Made by a program: the position numbers and the translations under genes | In this document: positions 15,119-23,893 of the stretch, in pieces | Position numbering within the stretch: position 1 is the first letter of the stretch | Layout of the letters: each line of letters opens with the position of its first letter | Source: DAOUGC01 sp034429695 | GTDB lineage: Bacteria; Chloroflexota; Anaerolineae; Anaerolineales; Anaerolineaceae | Direction of reading: 5' to 3' | DNA: 36,898 bases | Assembly (NCBI GenBank): GCA_034429695.1 | Contig: DAOUGC010000006.1 | Coordinates: 1-36,898, forward strand | The notes under the pieces: model-generated | Told to the model about the DNA's origin: nothing | Databases searched by the model: none | Seen by the model: only the letters and a program-made list of their open reading frames with translations

Positions 15119-15862
15119 ATGGAACAATTCTTTGGCAAAGAATGGAACGGCGCGCCGTTTCAACTGTTCGGGACTTATCATTTGATTGCTCTGGCGATTA
15201 TTGTGCTGGTCAACGTGTGGCTGGTGTATTTCAAACGGCACAGCAGTGAGACCGCCCGCCGCAATTTTCGCTACGGGCTGGCTGCTTTGCTGGTGATTGA
15301 CGAACTGGCCTGGCACGGCTGGAATATGTATATCGGCGAGTGGAGCGTGCAGAATACGCTGCCCCTGCATCTGTGCAGTGTGCTGGTATGGTTGAGCGCC
15401 TTCATGCTGATCAAAAAGAATTACCGCATTTATGAGTTTGCCTATCTACTGGGAATTGCCGGTGCGCTGCAGGCGCTGCTCACCCCCGATGCCGGCATGT
15501 ACGGCTTTCCGCATTTCCGCGCCATCCAGGTGATGGTATCGCACGGCGCGATTGTGACGGCTGCCATGTACATGACAATTGTGGAAGGTTTCCGGCCCGT
15601 GCCGCGTTCCATGCTGCGTGTGCTGGTGGGCGCCAACCTGTATGCGGTTGCCGTGTTTGTACTCAATCTGTTAATCGGCAGCAATTACCTGTTTATTGCC
15701 CACAAACCGGAGACCGCCAGCCTGATGGATGTGCTGCCCCCGTGGCCCATCTACCTGATTTTCATCGAACTGCTGGGCGTGGTTTTTGTGCTGCTGTTTT
15801 ACCTCCCGTTTGCCATTTCCGACTGGCGCAAGAAAGCCGTTCTGCAGCCCACCGGTTCCTGA
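15119..15862 (+). CDS. TIGR02206 / YwaF-family membrane protein
   Basis: The 247-residue protein has about seven membrane helices and matches the YwaF/TIGR02206 family of bacterial membrane proteins, whose function is unknown. Conserved features include the early FQLFGTYHLIAL, a charged DELAWHGWN segment inside a helix, the PLHLCSV motif near residue 82, and a helix with GIAGALQALLTPD. ATG 15119 has GGAG at 15108-15111. A TACAAT at 15084-15089 may be the -10 of its own promoter. It appears to be a single-gene unit after the GlpA-like terminator. Confidence 0.82.
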   Translation: MEQFFGKEWNGAPFQLFGTYHLIALAIIVLVNVWLVYFKRHSSETARRNFRYGLAALLVIDELAWHGWNMYIGEWSVQNTLPLHLCSVLVWLSAFMLIKKNYRIYEFAYLLGIAGALQALLTPDAGMYGFPHFRAIQVMVSHGAIVTAAMYMTIVEGFRPVPRSMLRVLVGANLYAVAVFVLNLLIGSNYLFIAHKPETASLMDVLPPWPIYLIFIELLGVVFVLLFYLPFAISDWRKKAVLQPTGS

Positions 15863-16001
15863 TGCCAGCATCGGTCAGGGTGTGAGCATGAAATGATCCA
15901 CCCTGATCCTCTGCCTGACACACGGCTCCTTCGAAGCGGGCGCCACCCTGACGCTTGAGCCATGGCAACGCTGGAAGAAGGCCGGAATGGATCAAAGTTC
16001 C
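15863..16001 (+). other. Intergenic stretch with inverted repeats, no gene seen
   Basis: No credible reading frame is present. An 8-bp inverted repeat pairs 15875-15882 with 15899-15906. The word CCACCCTGA occurs twice, at 15898 and again about 43 bases later. Together with the hairpin at 16002-16028 this could be a leader RNA of the GH31 gene or a small RNA, but no promoter is obvious. Confidence 0.3.
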
Positions 16002-16031
16002 AATTACCCATCCGCGGGGTGGGTAATTTAT
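16002..16031 (+). terminator. Terminator-like hairpin just before the GH31 gene
   Basis: A perfect 9-bp stem (16002-16010 with 16020-16028), with a GC-rich 9-base loop, is followed by TTATT. It ends 28 bases before the GH31 start. It either ends the upstream transcript or acts as an attenuator. Confidence 0.6.
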
Positions 16032-16056
16032 TATGGATTTTTACGGGGAGACGCCC

Positions 16057-18060
16057 ATGACCGCCAATATTAACCTCACTGAAACCAGCATCACCTACCG
16101 CCGTGGTCACGAGCTGCTGATCATTGAAGCCTGCGGGCCGTCCGGTTTGCGCGTGCGCTCAGCCCAGGCGGTGGAATTACCGCAACGCCCCGGCGCGCTG
16201 CTGGATGTGTTGCCCGCTGCCATGCCGCATGTTGAACGCACTACAAGCGGGGCGGCCATCACCAACGGTGAATTGCGCGCGGAGATCAGTGACGCAGGAC
16301 ATGTCATTTTCATCCGCGCCGGACAGGTGTTGCTGGATGAGGAGGATGCCACCTTCCGCTTCCCGCCTTCGCGCTGGTGGCGGGCAAAATCGGGCGATCT
16401 ATACTCCCTGGAGGTGCGATTCAAACCGCGCCCCGGCGAAAAAATGTACGGTCTGGGACAGCAGCAGCACGGTCTGTTGGATCAAAAAGGTGCAGTGGTG
16501 GACCTGTTCCAGATGAACACGCGCGTTTCCATCCCTTTCCTGGTTTCAATCATCCCGGGGCAGCCGGGCAGCCTGTATGGTTTTCTGTGGAACAACCCAT
16601 CGGTGGGGCGCGCCGAGCTGGGGCATAACGGCACGCGCTGGACAAGCGAGGAGACGCGGCTGATGGATTATGTGGTCATCGCCGCGGATACCATGCCGGA
16701 GTTGCTCTCACGCTATGCCGATCTCACCGGGCACGCGCCAGCCATGCCCGAATGGGCGCTGGGCTTCTGGCAATCCAAGATGCGTTACACCAACCAGCAG
16801 GAGATACTGGATGTGGCGCGTGAATACAAACGGCGCGGGCTGCCCCTGGCCGTGATGGTGGCCGATTTCTTCCACTGGTCCATGCTGGGGAATTTCGAGT
16901 TTGACCAGGGCGATTACCCCGATGCACCTGGCATGGTGCGGGAACTCAGTGAGATGGGTGTGCGCCTGCTGGTATCGATCTGGCCGCAGGTCAACCGCGA
17001 GAGCCGCAACTTTGAAGTCATGAACGATTCCGGTATGCTGGTGCGGAGCCGGCGCGGCTTCCCGCTGATCCACGAGTTTGTGGATCGCTTCCCACCCGGA
17101 AATGTTTACGCCTATCTTTACGACGCCACCCTGCCAGAAGCACGCCGGTTTGTCTGGCAGCAGGTGCGCGATCATTACTACCGCATGGGGATCAAACTGT
17201 GGTGGCTGGATGCTGATGAACCGGAATTGCTGCCGCACGATCTCGATCACCTGTTGTTTCATCAGGGAACCGGGCTGGAGGTGGGCAACATCTACCCCCT
17301 GATGCACCAGCAGGCATTCTGGGAAGGCATGCAGGCCGAAGGTGACAATGAAGTGTTGCTGCTCTCCCGCTCGGCATGGGCTGGCAGTCAGCGTTACGGC
17401 ACAGCCGTATGGTCAGGTGACATTAATTCGACCTTTGACGACCTGCGCCGGCAGGTGCCGGCTGGTCTGAATGTCGGTATGAGCGGCATCCCGTGGTGGA
17501 CCACTGACATCGGCGGGTTCCTCAACGGCGACCCGGCTGACCCGGCGTTCCGCGAACTGGTGGTGCGCTGGTTCCAGTACGGGGTGTTCTGCCCGCTGTT
17601 CCGGCTGCACGGCGCACGCCTGCCGGCAGGGGAAATGTACACCGGTGGACCCAACGAGGTGTGGTCTTTCGGTGAGGAAGCCTACCCGATCCTGACCGGG
17701 TTGCTGTTCCTGCGCGAGCAGTTAAAACCCTATTTGATGGAATTGATGGAAGTCGCTTCGCAAACCGGTCTGCCGCCGCTGCGCGCGCTGTTCATGGAAT
17801 TCCCCCACGATCCAGCCTGCTGGCAGGTGGAAGATCAGTTCCTGCTTGGGCCGGATTTGCTGGTGGCACCGGTGCTGGAGCACGGTCAGTGTATGCGCAG
17901 GGTGTACCTGCCTGCCGGTGCTGACTGGCAGGATGCCTGGAGTGGTGAAACGTTGCCGGGCAGCGGCTGGGTCGAAGCCCAGGCTCCACTGGACCGGATT
18001 CCGGTATACTGGCGGGCGGGCAGCCGCAGGGCTTTCCCGTTCACGGCTGCCCGGGGATAA
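16057..18060 (+). CDS. Glycoside hydrolase family 31 (alpha-glucosidase/alpha-xylosidase type)
   Basis: The 667-residue product has an N-terminal beta-sandwich (to about residue 230) and a GH31 TIM barrel. The nucleophile is Asp385 in KLWWLDADEPE and the acid/base is Asp455 in WSGDINSTFDDL. Both strands match the retaining alpha-glycosidase mechanism of the family. No signal peptide is visible, so it likely acts on imported oligosaccharides. The Trp-rich nucleophile strand resembles alpha-xylosidase-like members, but glucosidase activity is equally possible. ATG 16057 has GGGGAG just upstream; an in-frame ATG at 16033 lacks one and abuts the hairpin at 16002-16028. It ends 6 bases from the convergent PhzF gene. 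Confidence 0.9.
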   Translation: MTANINLTETSITYRRGHELLIIEACGPSGLRVRSAQAVELPQRPGALLDVLPAAMPHVERTTSGAAITNGELRAEISDAGHVIFIRAGQVLLDEEDATFRFPPSRWWRAKSGDLYSLEVRFKPRPGEKMYGLGQQQHGLLDQKGAVVDLFQMNTRVSIPFLVSIIPGQPGSLYGFLWNNPSVGRAELGHNGTRWTSEETRLMDYVVIAADTMPELLSRYADLTGHAPAMPEWALGFWQSKMRYTNQQEILDVAREYKRRGLPLAVMVADFFHWSMLGNFEFDQGDYPDAPGMVRELSEMGVRLLVSIWPQVNRESRNFEVMNDSGMLVRSRRGFPLIHEFVDRFPPGNVYAYLYDATLPEARRFVWQQVRDHYYRMGIKLWWLDADEPELLPHDLDHLLFHQGTGLEVGNIYPLMHQQAFWEGMQAEGDNEVLLLSRSAWAGSQRYGTAVWSGDINSTFDDLRRQVPAGLNVGMSGIPWWTTDIGGFLNGDPADPAFRELVVRWFQYGVFCPLFRLHGARLPAGEMYTGGPNEVWSFGEEAYPILTGLLFLREQLKPYLMELMEVASQTGLPPLRALFMEFPHDPACWQVEDQFLLGPDLLVAPVLEHGQCMRRVYLPAGADWQDAWSGETLPGSGWVEAQAPLDRIPVYWRAGSRRAFPFTAARG

Positions 18061-18066
18061 GCAGGG

Positions 18067-18882
18067 TCAGGCGGGAACCTGCAGGGCGGCTGCGGAGAGT
18101 GTGCCGCTGAACACGGTGACGGCTCTGCCGCCCAGCACCACACGTTCGCCTTCCAGGCGCAGTTGCAGCTCGCCGCCGCGCGCAGAAGCCTGCCATGCGT
18201 GCAGATTGGTTTTTCCCAGCTTTGCCGCCCAGTAAGGGGTCAACGCGCAGTGCGCCGAACCAGTAACCGGGTCTTCATTTACGCCGACCGCAGGGGCAAA
18301 GAAGCGCGAGATAAAGTCAAAATCGGGCGTGCTGGAGCGCGCGGTGAGGATCACGCCGCGTACGGGCAGGGTCTTGAGCAGGGTGAAATCCGGCGAGCAG
18401 TCACGTACAATTTGCTCGTCTTCCACTTCCACCAGATAGTCAAACACATTTTTGGTCACTCGGCACGGGGCGCTCACGCCCAGTGCTTCCAGCAGACCTG
18501 CGGGCGGTGCGATGTCTTCCACGGCTTTGACCGGGAAGTTGAGTTCGATCCATTCGCCGTTGCGGCTGGCGGTCAGCAACCCCGAAAGGGTCTGAAAGTG
18601 AGCCGTTTGATCGGGCTGCAACCGGCCCGTCTCCCACAGCGTGTGGGCTGAGCCGAGCGTGGCGTGCCCGCACAGGGCAACCTCGGCTGCAGGTGTGAAC
18701 CAGCGCAGACGGTAGCCATCGTCCTCGGGCAGCAAAAATGCAGTTTCAGACAGGTTCATCTCCCGCGCCAGTGCGGCCATCCAGACATCGGGCATGGGTT
18801 TTTCCAGAAAGCACACCCCGGCCGGGTTGCCGGCGTAAGCGCTTCCGGTAAAGGCATCCACCTGATAAATCGGCAGGCTCAT
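18067..18882 (-). CDS. PhzF-family isomerase
   Basis: The 271-residue product is a PhzF/YddE-type protein with the two-lobed diaminopimelate-epimerase-like fold. The catalytic Glu46 is in NLSETAF. The conserved loops CGHATLGSAH and DPVTGSAHCAL, which hold ligand phosphate or carboxylate, are intact. PhzF isomerises a dihydro-hydroxyanthranilate in phenazine synthesis; most homologues, including those standing alone like this one, have unknown substrates. ATG 18882 has CGGAG upstream. A TATAAT on the minus strand at 18919-18914 is a likely -10. Nothing nearby points to phenazine synthesis. Confidence 0.88.
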   Translation of the reverse strand: MSLPIYQVDAFTGSAYAGNPAGVCFLEKPMPDVWMAALAREMNLSETAFLLPEDDGYRLRWFTPAAEVALCGHATLGSAHTLWETGRLQPDQTAHFQTLSGLLTASRNGEWIELNFPVKAVEDIAPPAGLLEALGVSAPCRVTKNVFDYLVEVEDEQIVRDCSPDFTLLKTLPVRGVILTARSSTPDFDFISRFFAPAVGVNEDPVTGSAHCALTPYWAAKLGKTNLHAWQASARGGELQLRLEGERVVLGGRAVTVFSGTLSAAALQVPA

Positions 18883-18925
18883 GGTTTTCACTCCGTTTTG
18901 GTGAGATGTGTGCATTATAAGCCGA

Positions 18926-18956
18926 AAGCCCGTCTGAGGGCAGACGGGCTTGTTTT
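18926..18956. terminator. Strong hairpin between the ABC operon and phzF-like gene
   Basis: A perfect 11-bp stem (18926-18936 with 18941-18951) surrounds a 4-base loop. The T run follows on the plus strand, while on the minus strand, where the ABC operon ends, only a short T run follows. It probably ends the ABC transcript, weakly, and blocks antisense reading. Confidence 0.65.
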
Positions 18957-18971
18957 TGGTGAAATGATTTC

Positions 18972-20189
18972 TCAGGCTTCCTGTTTGCGGCTGAAAACAA
19001 ACACCGCTGCGGCGAAAAACACGACGGCGTACCCCACCTGAACCAGCGCAGGGGTGACTGCGCCTGAAACATCCATGCCGCGTGAGAGGATGTTGTGGAA
19101 CCCGTCCATTGCCCATGCGGACGGTGTGAAATGCCCGATGGTGGCGAAGGTGCTGCCCGAGCCTTCCAGCGGGAACCAGGCCCCACCCAGCGCAGAGAAC
19201 AGGAACATGGCCAGCAGCGAGAACAGGATCACCTGCTCCTCGCCTTTTGCGCTCACGCTGATCAGCAGGCCCAGGCAGGTGGTCCACAGCGCCAGGGCAA
19301 CGATGAGGATCAGGGTGGCCACCGGCTGGCGCAGATAGTCAACACCCAGCGCGAACTGCCCGAACAGCACCAGAATGATCTGCTGTACCATCACCACGCT
19401 GAACATGGCCAGCATGTGTCCAGCGATCACCCCGGAGCGGCTGAAGGACGTGGTCAGCAGACGCTGCAGGGTGCGCGAGCGGCGCTCAAAGACCAGGATG
19501 TTGGCCGAGTTGACCAGCCCGAACAGGGTGAACTGCACGATCATGCCAGGCGAGGTGTGCGTGAAGGGGTTGCTGGCGCCTTCCTCCTGCGTGCTTCCAC
19601 CGCTCATCTCGGTTTCAAAAACATAGGCAGGTTCCTGCCATGCCACTGCCGCGGCTTCCAGCGCACGGGCGGTTTCCGCCTCAGTGTCCACGGTCTCGCC
19701 TGAAGCAATCAGCCAGTCCACCGTCAGGCGGGCCATGGCTGCCGAACTCAGGCTGCGCACCACGGCGGGGCGCACCATGCCCACCAGCGCCTGCCCGGCC
19801 TGGGTGGCTTCATCGGTCACCAGGGTGAGCTGCACGGCGGTTTCTGTACGGGCTGCTTCGTCAAAACCCGCCGGGATGACCATGGCGCCGTCCAGTTTGC
19901 CCGCGCGAACCTGTTCTTCCAGATACGCAGGGGCGCTTTCGGCCAGTTCCACCATCTTGATGGCGGGTTGGGAGGCCAGGTCTGCGGTGAGTTGCTGGCT
20001 TACAGGCCCGTTGGATCCATCCAGCCAGCCCAGACGGAAGGTGGGCGTCTGCTCGGCAGATTCGCCGGAGCGAAAGGCAAAGCCCATGAAGAAGGTGAAG
20101 GCAGCCGGCATGACCAGCAGAAATATCAGGGACTTCTTATCCCGCCAGATTTGCAGCAGGTCTTTTAGTGCCAGTTGAAGGATGCGCAT
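18972..20189 (-). CDS. ABC-2 type transporter permease (second)
   Basis: The 405-residue protein is an ABC-2-type exporter permease. One helix near the N terminus (residues 20-38) is followed by a large extracytoplasmic domain (about 45-215) and then five C-terminal helices. A conserved NSANILVFERRSRTLQRLL coupling segment lies at the cytoplasmic side. It is the third gene of the minus-strand operon, starting 27 bases after the first permease with GGAGAG upstream. Two different permeases plus one ATPase suggest a heterodimeric exporter, as in drug or lipid exporters of the NatAB/YhgE-like kind. The substrate is unknown; the neighbouring two-component system suggests antibiotic or envelope stress. 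Confidence 0.88.
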   Translation of the reverse strand: MRILQLALKDLLQIWRDKKSLIFLLVMPAAFTFFMGFAFRSGESAEQTPTFRLGWLDGSNGPVSQQLTADLASQPAIKMVELAESAPAYLEEQVRAGKLDGAMVIPAGFDEAARTETAVQLTLVTDEATQAGQALVGMVRPAVVRSLSSAAMARLTVDWLIASGETVDTEAETARALEAAAVAWQEPAYVFETEMSGGSTQEEGASNPFTHTSPGMIVQFTLFGLVNSANILVFERRSRTLQRLLTTSFSRSGVIAGHMLAMFSVVMVQQIILVLFGQFALGVDYLRQPVATLILIVALALWTTCLGLLISVSAKGEEQVILFSLLAMFLFSALGGAWFPLEGSGSTFATIGHFTPSAWAMDGFHNILSRGMDVSGAVTPALVQVGYAVVFFAAAVFVFSRKQEA

Positions 20190-20216
20190 TGAACACTCTC
20201 CGTAATGATTTCGAAC

Positions 20217-21497
20217 TTATGCGAACCGGCGGCGGAAGATGCGCGCGCCAAGGATGAAGAAGGCTGCACCCATCGCCAGCATGATCAATACCGGGATGAG
20301 CACCTCTTCGGGAGTGCCGCCCGATACAGTGCGCTTCCAGGCTTCCAGCGCCCAACCCTGCGGGGTGAACTTGCCCATCAGTTGGAAAGACTGCGGCATG
20401 TTGGGAACCGCCACGGTAAACAACCCGCCCAGCATGCCCAGCACGGTCAGCCCGCCGCCCAGTACAGAGCCGCTCTGTTGACTGTTTTTGACCAGCGAGA
20501 TCAGGAAGACGCCCAGCCCGCCAGCCACAGCCACCTGACCCACCAGGGCGATGGCCATGCTGCCGGGGTTGCCCCACTGGATGCCAAACAACAGGCGCGA
20601 CAGGCCGATCAACACCAGCGCCTGGATCAGGCAGGTGGCGAACACGGCCACGAAGGTGCCGCCCAGGATGGCGGTACGCGGCACAGGGGTGCTGAACAAC
20701 CGCGCCAGCGTGCCTTCCTCCTGTTCGCGCAGCAGGGAGGTGGTCATGTAGGCGCCGGTGTAGAAGGAGAAGAAGATCATCTGTCCGGCCATGATCAAAC
20801 CCAGGATGACTGCCATGGGGCTGCGCGTGGCTGTGGTGTTGCTTTCATCACCTGCGGGGGCATGCACCGTGAAGGGTGCTTTCTCGCCGTGGTTGAGTGC
20901 TTGCTGGAACCCGATGAACCATTGGCTGTACTGCCCAGCGGCTGTGCCGAAATCCTCGGGCTGCAGTTCAACGCCGTTCGCGCTTGCGCGCTGCTGCAGC
21001 ACATTGACTGCCATGCGCGCGCTGGACACGCCGTCCAGAAACTGCGCGAGCAGGTTGCGAACCACATCCGGACCGATGGTGAGGGTGGGGTCCTGCACGA
21101 TGGTCAGCACCGCCTGCCCGCCGTGGAGCAAGTTAGCGCTGAAATCGGGCGGGATGATCACCGCCACGCCAGCCTGCTGGTTCTGCACGGCTTCCCTGGC
21201 AGCGGCTTCGTCGTCCATCTCTGACGGCATCAGCCAGTCTGGCATGGCTTCATCGTGCAAAAAATCCACCATCATCTGTCCCAGGGCGTTGCCATCAACC
21301 GGGTCGTCCTGATTGACCACGATCACGCTGACGGGAGCCATGTCGGTGGGGGCGTCCGCGCTGTTGATCAAGCCAGAGAAAGCCAGGTAGATCAGGCCGG
21401 TCAACAGCAGGGGTGTGCCGATCATCATGCCCACCCCGAACAGGCTGCGCATGGAGCGTGAGATGTCTTTCAATGCGATATGCAAAAGTGAGTACAT
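20217..21497 (-). CDS. ABC-2 type transporter permease (first)
   Basis: The 426-residue permease has the same plan as its downstream partner: an N-terminal helix, a long external domain (about residues 50-230), then five to six helices. A matching cytoplasmic EQEEGTLARLFSTPVPR segment precedes the C-terminal helices. I chose ATG 21497, which has GGAG at a good distance, over a TTG at 21509 that gives four more residues. It begins 12 bases after the ATPase stop. Similarity to the other permease is in layout rather than obvious sequence, so the pair is probably an old duplication forming a heterodimer. Confidence 0.87.
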   Translation of the reverse strand: MYSLLHIALKDISRSMRSLFGVGMMIGTPLLLTGLIYLAFSGLINSADAPTDMAPVSVIVVNQDDPVDGNALGQMMVDFLHDEAMPDWLMPSEMDDEAAAREAVQNQQAGVAVIIPPDFSANLLHGGQAVLTIVQDPTLTIGPDVVRNLLAQFLDGVSSARMAVNVLQQRASANGVELQPEDFGTAAGQYSQWFIGFQQALNHGEKAPFTVHAPAGDESNTTATRSPMAVILGLIMAGQMIFFSFYTGAYMTTSLLREQEEGTLARLFSTPVPRTAILGGTFVAVFATCLIQALVLIGLSRLLFGIQWGNPGSMAIALVGQVAVAGGLGVFLISLVKNSQQSGSVLGGGLTVLGMLGGLFTVAVPNMPQSFQLMGKFTPQGWALEAWKRTVSGGTPEEVLIPVLIMLAMGAAFFILGARIFRRRFA

Positions 21498-21509
21498 GCT
21501 GTTCTCCAA

Positions 21510-22451
21510 TCAGTCGCGCAGGGCTTTGCCGGTCAGGTGCAGGAAGACGGTTTCCAGATTGGGGTCCTGAATGTCCACCGAGAGGATGCGCGATCCGCAA
21601 CGCAGCGCGCTTTCAAACAGGTGCGGCAGCACCACGTTGCTGTCATCCACCAGTGCGGTCACGGAACCTTCATTATTGGAAACCTGATCCACGCCGGCGA
21701 TGCCCTTCCATTCGGTCAACGTCTCTTCCACGTGGCCTGTCAGGGTCAGTTCCAGGCGGGATTTCTCGCCCACCATGCGCACCAGCTCGGCGTGGCTGCC
21801 CAAGGCGATGGCGCGACCCTGGTCCATGATGGCAATGTGATCTGAAAGCTCCTGGGCTTCCTCCATCAGATGGGTGGTGTACAGCACGGTCATGCCCTGG
21901 CGGTTCATTTCGATCACACTGTCGAGGATGTGGCGGCGCGACTGGGGATCAATGCCGACGGTGGGTTCATCCATGATGATGATGCGTGGTTTGTGCAGCA
22001 GGGCAGCAGCGATGTTGACGCGGCGCTTCATGCCGCCTGAGAATGTGCCAACCCGGTGGCGGGCGCGGTCCGCCAGATTGATCAACTCCAATACTTCGTC
22101 AACACGCCTGCCCAGCGCAGTTCCGCGCAGCCCGTACATGCGGCCCCAGAAGACCAGGTTTTCACGGGCAGACAGGTCGGGGTAGAGGGCAATATCCTGC
22201 GGCACAACACCCAGGCTGGCGCGCATGGCGTCGCGATTGCCGTTGATGGTTTCACCGAAGATCAAGGCTTCACCGCTGGTGGGTTGCAGCAGACCGGAAA
22301 GGATCGAAATGGTGGTGGATTTGCCCGCTCCGTTGGGGCCCAGCAGGCTGAAGATCTCGCCTTCAGTAATGGAGAAGTTCAGTCCGTTGACAGCCTGAAA
22401 ACTGCCGAATTGTTTGCACAGGTCTTTGACTTCAATTGCGTACTTGCTCAT
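21510..22451 (-). CDS. ABC exporter ATPase (NatA/DrrA-like)
   Basis: The 313-residue ATPase energises the two permeases encoded after it. Walker A is GPNGAGKST (residues 38-46). The signature is FSGGMKRR and Walker B is IIIMDEPTVGID, with a switch His (YTTHLMEEAQ). The extra C-terminal 90 residues are typical of DrrA-like exporters. ATG 22451 has GGAGGAAG upstream; longer in-frame readings run into the regulatory region and were discarded. The operon is divergent from the sensor kinase gene. The 178-base gap holds two palindromes that may bind the adjacent response regulator. Confidence 0.93.
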   Translation of the reverse strand: MSKYAIEVKDLCKQFGSFQAVNGLNFSITEGEIFSLLGPNGAGKSTTISILSGLLQPTSGEALIFGETINGNRDAMRASLGVVPQDIALYPDLSARENLVFWGRMYGLRGTALGRRVDEVLELINLADRARHRVGTFSGGMKRRVNIAAALLHKPRIIIMDEPTVGIDPQSRRHILDSVIEMNRQGMTVLYTTHLMEEAQELSDHIAIMDQGRAIALGSHAELVRMVGEKSRLELTLTGHVEETLTEWKGIAGVDQVSNNEGSVTALVDDSNVVLPHLFESALRCGSRILSVDIQDPNLETVFLHLTGKALRD

Positions 22452-22528
22452 GCTTCCTCCAGATGAATGAACAGAATGGATGACAGTTGCAGTATAGGGC
22501 ACACCTGAGCGGAGCGCATTGTACCTGC

Positions 22529-22545
22529 GGGTGAAGTCTTCACCC
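22529..22545. promoter_or_regulatory. 17-bp perfect palindrome, possible operator
   Basis: GGGTGAAGTCTTCACCC (8+1+8) lies in the divergent gap. Possible minus-strand -10 boxes for the ABC operon are at 22523-22518 (TACAAT) and 22496-22491 (TATACT). Confidence 0.5.
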
Positions 22546-22570
22546 TTTCGATCATTGTCCTTTCGTACAC

Positions 22571-22584
22571 TGTCCGCCCGGACA
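22571..22584. promoter_or_regulatory. 14-bp perfect palindrome with nearby half-site repeat
   Basis: TGTCCG-CC-CGGACA lies 24 bases before the -10 (TATAAT, 22608-22613) of the kinase gene. A further TTGTCC half-site sits about 15 bases upstream. Its position suits an activator or autoregulator. Confidence 0.5.
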
Positions 22585-22629
22585 ATTTGCGCCCACGTGC
22601 GCGGTTGTATAATGAACCTGGAGCCCTTG

Positions 22630-23892
22630 ATGAAAACCGAAGACAACGCCTCTTTTTCGATCTGGACTGAATTCCGCACCCGCCTGAAAGACCCTGTCAT
22701 GCGCAGGGTGCTGCCTTTTTACTGGCTGCTCACCCTGGCATTGATTGTGGTTTACGGCTTTGCGTTTGAAACCAACCCCAGTCTGCTGTTGTGGCACAAA
22801 CTAATCCCTTTTACGCTGATGATGGTTTTGCATCTTGCCCTGCACTGGTTCAGCATTGCCGCTGTGGGTGATGTACGCTGGGTGGCCATCTACGCTGTGG
22901 TTCAAAATGTGCTTGCCATGGCCATTGTTCAGTACGCTGGCATCTATACGATGGTGTTTGGGTTGTACATGCCCCTGTTTGGTGAGACGATTGGACTGAT
23001 GCACAAATGGTCGCATCGTGCCCTGGTGGGGCTTGGCGCGCTGGTATTCGCGGCTGGCAACATTTTGATCCTGCAGGGTGGGGAGATGATGTGGAGCTGG
23101 CTGATGGTGGCATTGCCGCTTACCGCGTTTGTCATTTTTTATGTGATGATGTATTCGCGTGAGGCAGAGGGGCGCATACGCAGCCAGGAACTGGCGGAGG
23201 AACTGCAGGAAGCCAACCGGCAGTTGATCGAATCTGCGCGGCAGATTGAGGTGTTGACCCTGAATGCTGAACGCCAGCGCATGGCGCGCGAACTGCACGA
23301 CACCCTGGCACAAGGACTGGCGGGGTTGATCCTGCAACTGGAGGCGGCTGATTCACACCTGGGCAGCAGCCGCCCTGAGCGCGCCCAGGCGATCATTCAA
23401 CAGGCCATGGAACGTGCGCGCAGTACTCTGGCGGATGCCCGCAAGGTGATCTCCGACCTGCGCTCTGGTCCAGCCACCGGTGCTGACCTGTTGCGTGATA
23501 CCAGAGCCGAGGTGGAGCGTTTTCAACATGCCACCGGCATCACCTGTGAAATCCACCTGTGCCCTGCCGCCGACCTGAACGCCCGAACCGATGTGATCGA
23601 AAATGCCTATCGCATGGTGTGCGAAGGACTCGCCAATGTCGCCCGCCACGCGCGTGCGTCCAAAGTGAGCGTGGAGATAAAATGCAGCCAGGACTGGCTG
23701 GAGATAATCGTTGCTGATGACGGGCAGGGGTTTGACCCGGCGCGTGAGGTGGGGCGCAGCGGGCATTACGGGCTGGTGGGCATGCGTGAACGTGCCCGCA
23801 TGGCTGGGGGCGAATTGAACATTGAAAGTGGTACGGATGGAACCCGCCTGCATGTGCACCTGCCGATCAAACCAGCCGGCAATGAGGGTTGA
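22630..23892 (+). CDS. Sensor histidine kinase (HisKA_3, NarL-partner type)
   Basis: The 420-residue kinase has about six membrane helices in residues 25-175, with very short outside loops, so it probably senses within the membrane. A coiled coil follows, then the HisKA_3 box with phospho-acceptor His223 (RELHDTLAQG), then a HATPase_c domain (DDGQGFDP, GLVGMRERA). Intramembrane sensors of this shape (LiaS, DesK-like) often detect envelope stress or drugs. ATG 22630 has GGAG at 22620-22623; another ATG at 22612 falls within the -10 box. It ends 1 base before its response regulator and is divergent from an ABC exporter it may control. Confidence 0.9.
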   Translation: MKTEDNASFSIWTEFRTRLKDPVMRRVLPFYWLLTLALIVVYGFAFETNPSLLLWHKLIPFTLMMVLHLALHWFSIAAVGDVRWVAIYAVVQNVLAMAIVQYAGIYTMVFGLYMPLFGETIGLMHKWSHRALVGLGALVFAAGNILILQGGEMMWSWLMVALPLTAFVIFYVMMYSREAEGRIRSQELAEELQEANRQLIESARQIEVLTLNAERQRMARELHDTLAQGLAGLILQLEAADSHLGSSRPERAQAIIQQAMERARSTLADARKVISDLRSGPATGADLLRDTRAEVERFQHATGITCEIHLCPAADLNARTDVIENAYRMVCEGLANVARHARASKVSVEIKCSQDWLEIIVADDGQGFDPAREVGRSGHYGLVGMRERARMAGGELNIESGTDGTRLHVHLPIKPAGNEG

Positions 23893-23893
23893 C

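Noticed and set aside
18883..19287. N-terminal extension of the PhzF-like protein
   Set aside because: The extra 135 residues are antisense-like, run through the hairpin at 18926-18951 and into the ABC permease gene. The family start and SD fit 18882.
22452..22700. N-terminal extension of the ABC ATPase by 83 residues
   Set aside because: It runs through the divergent regulatory gap and the kinase start; GGAGGAAG clearly marks ATG 22451.
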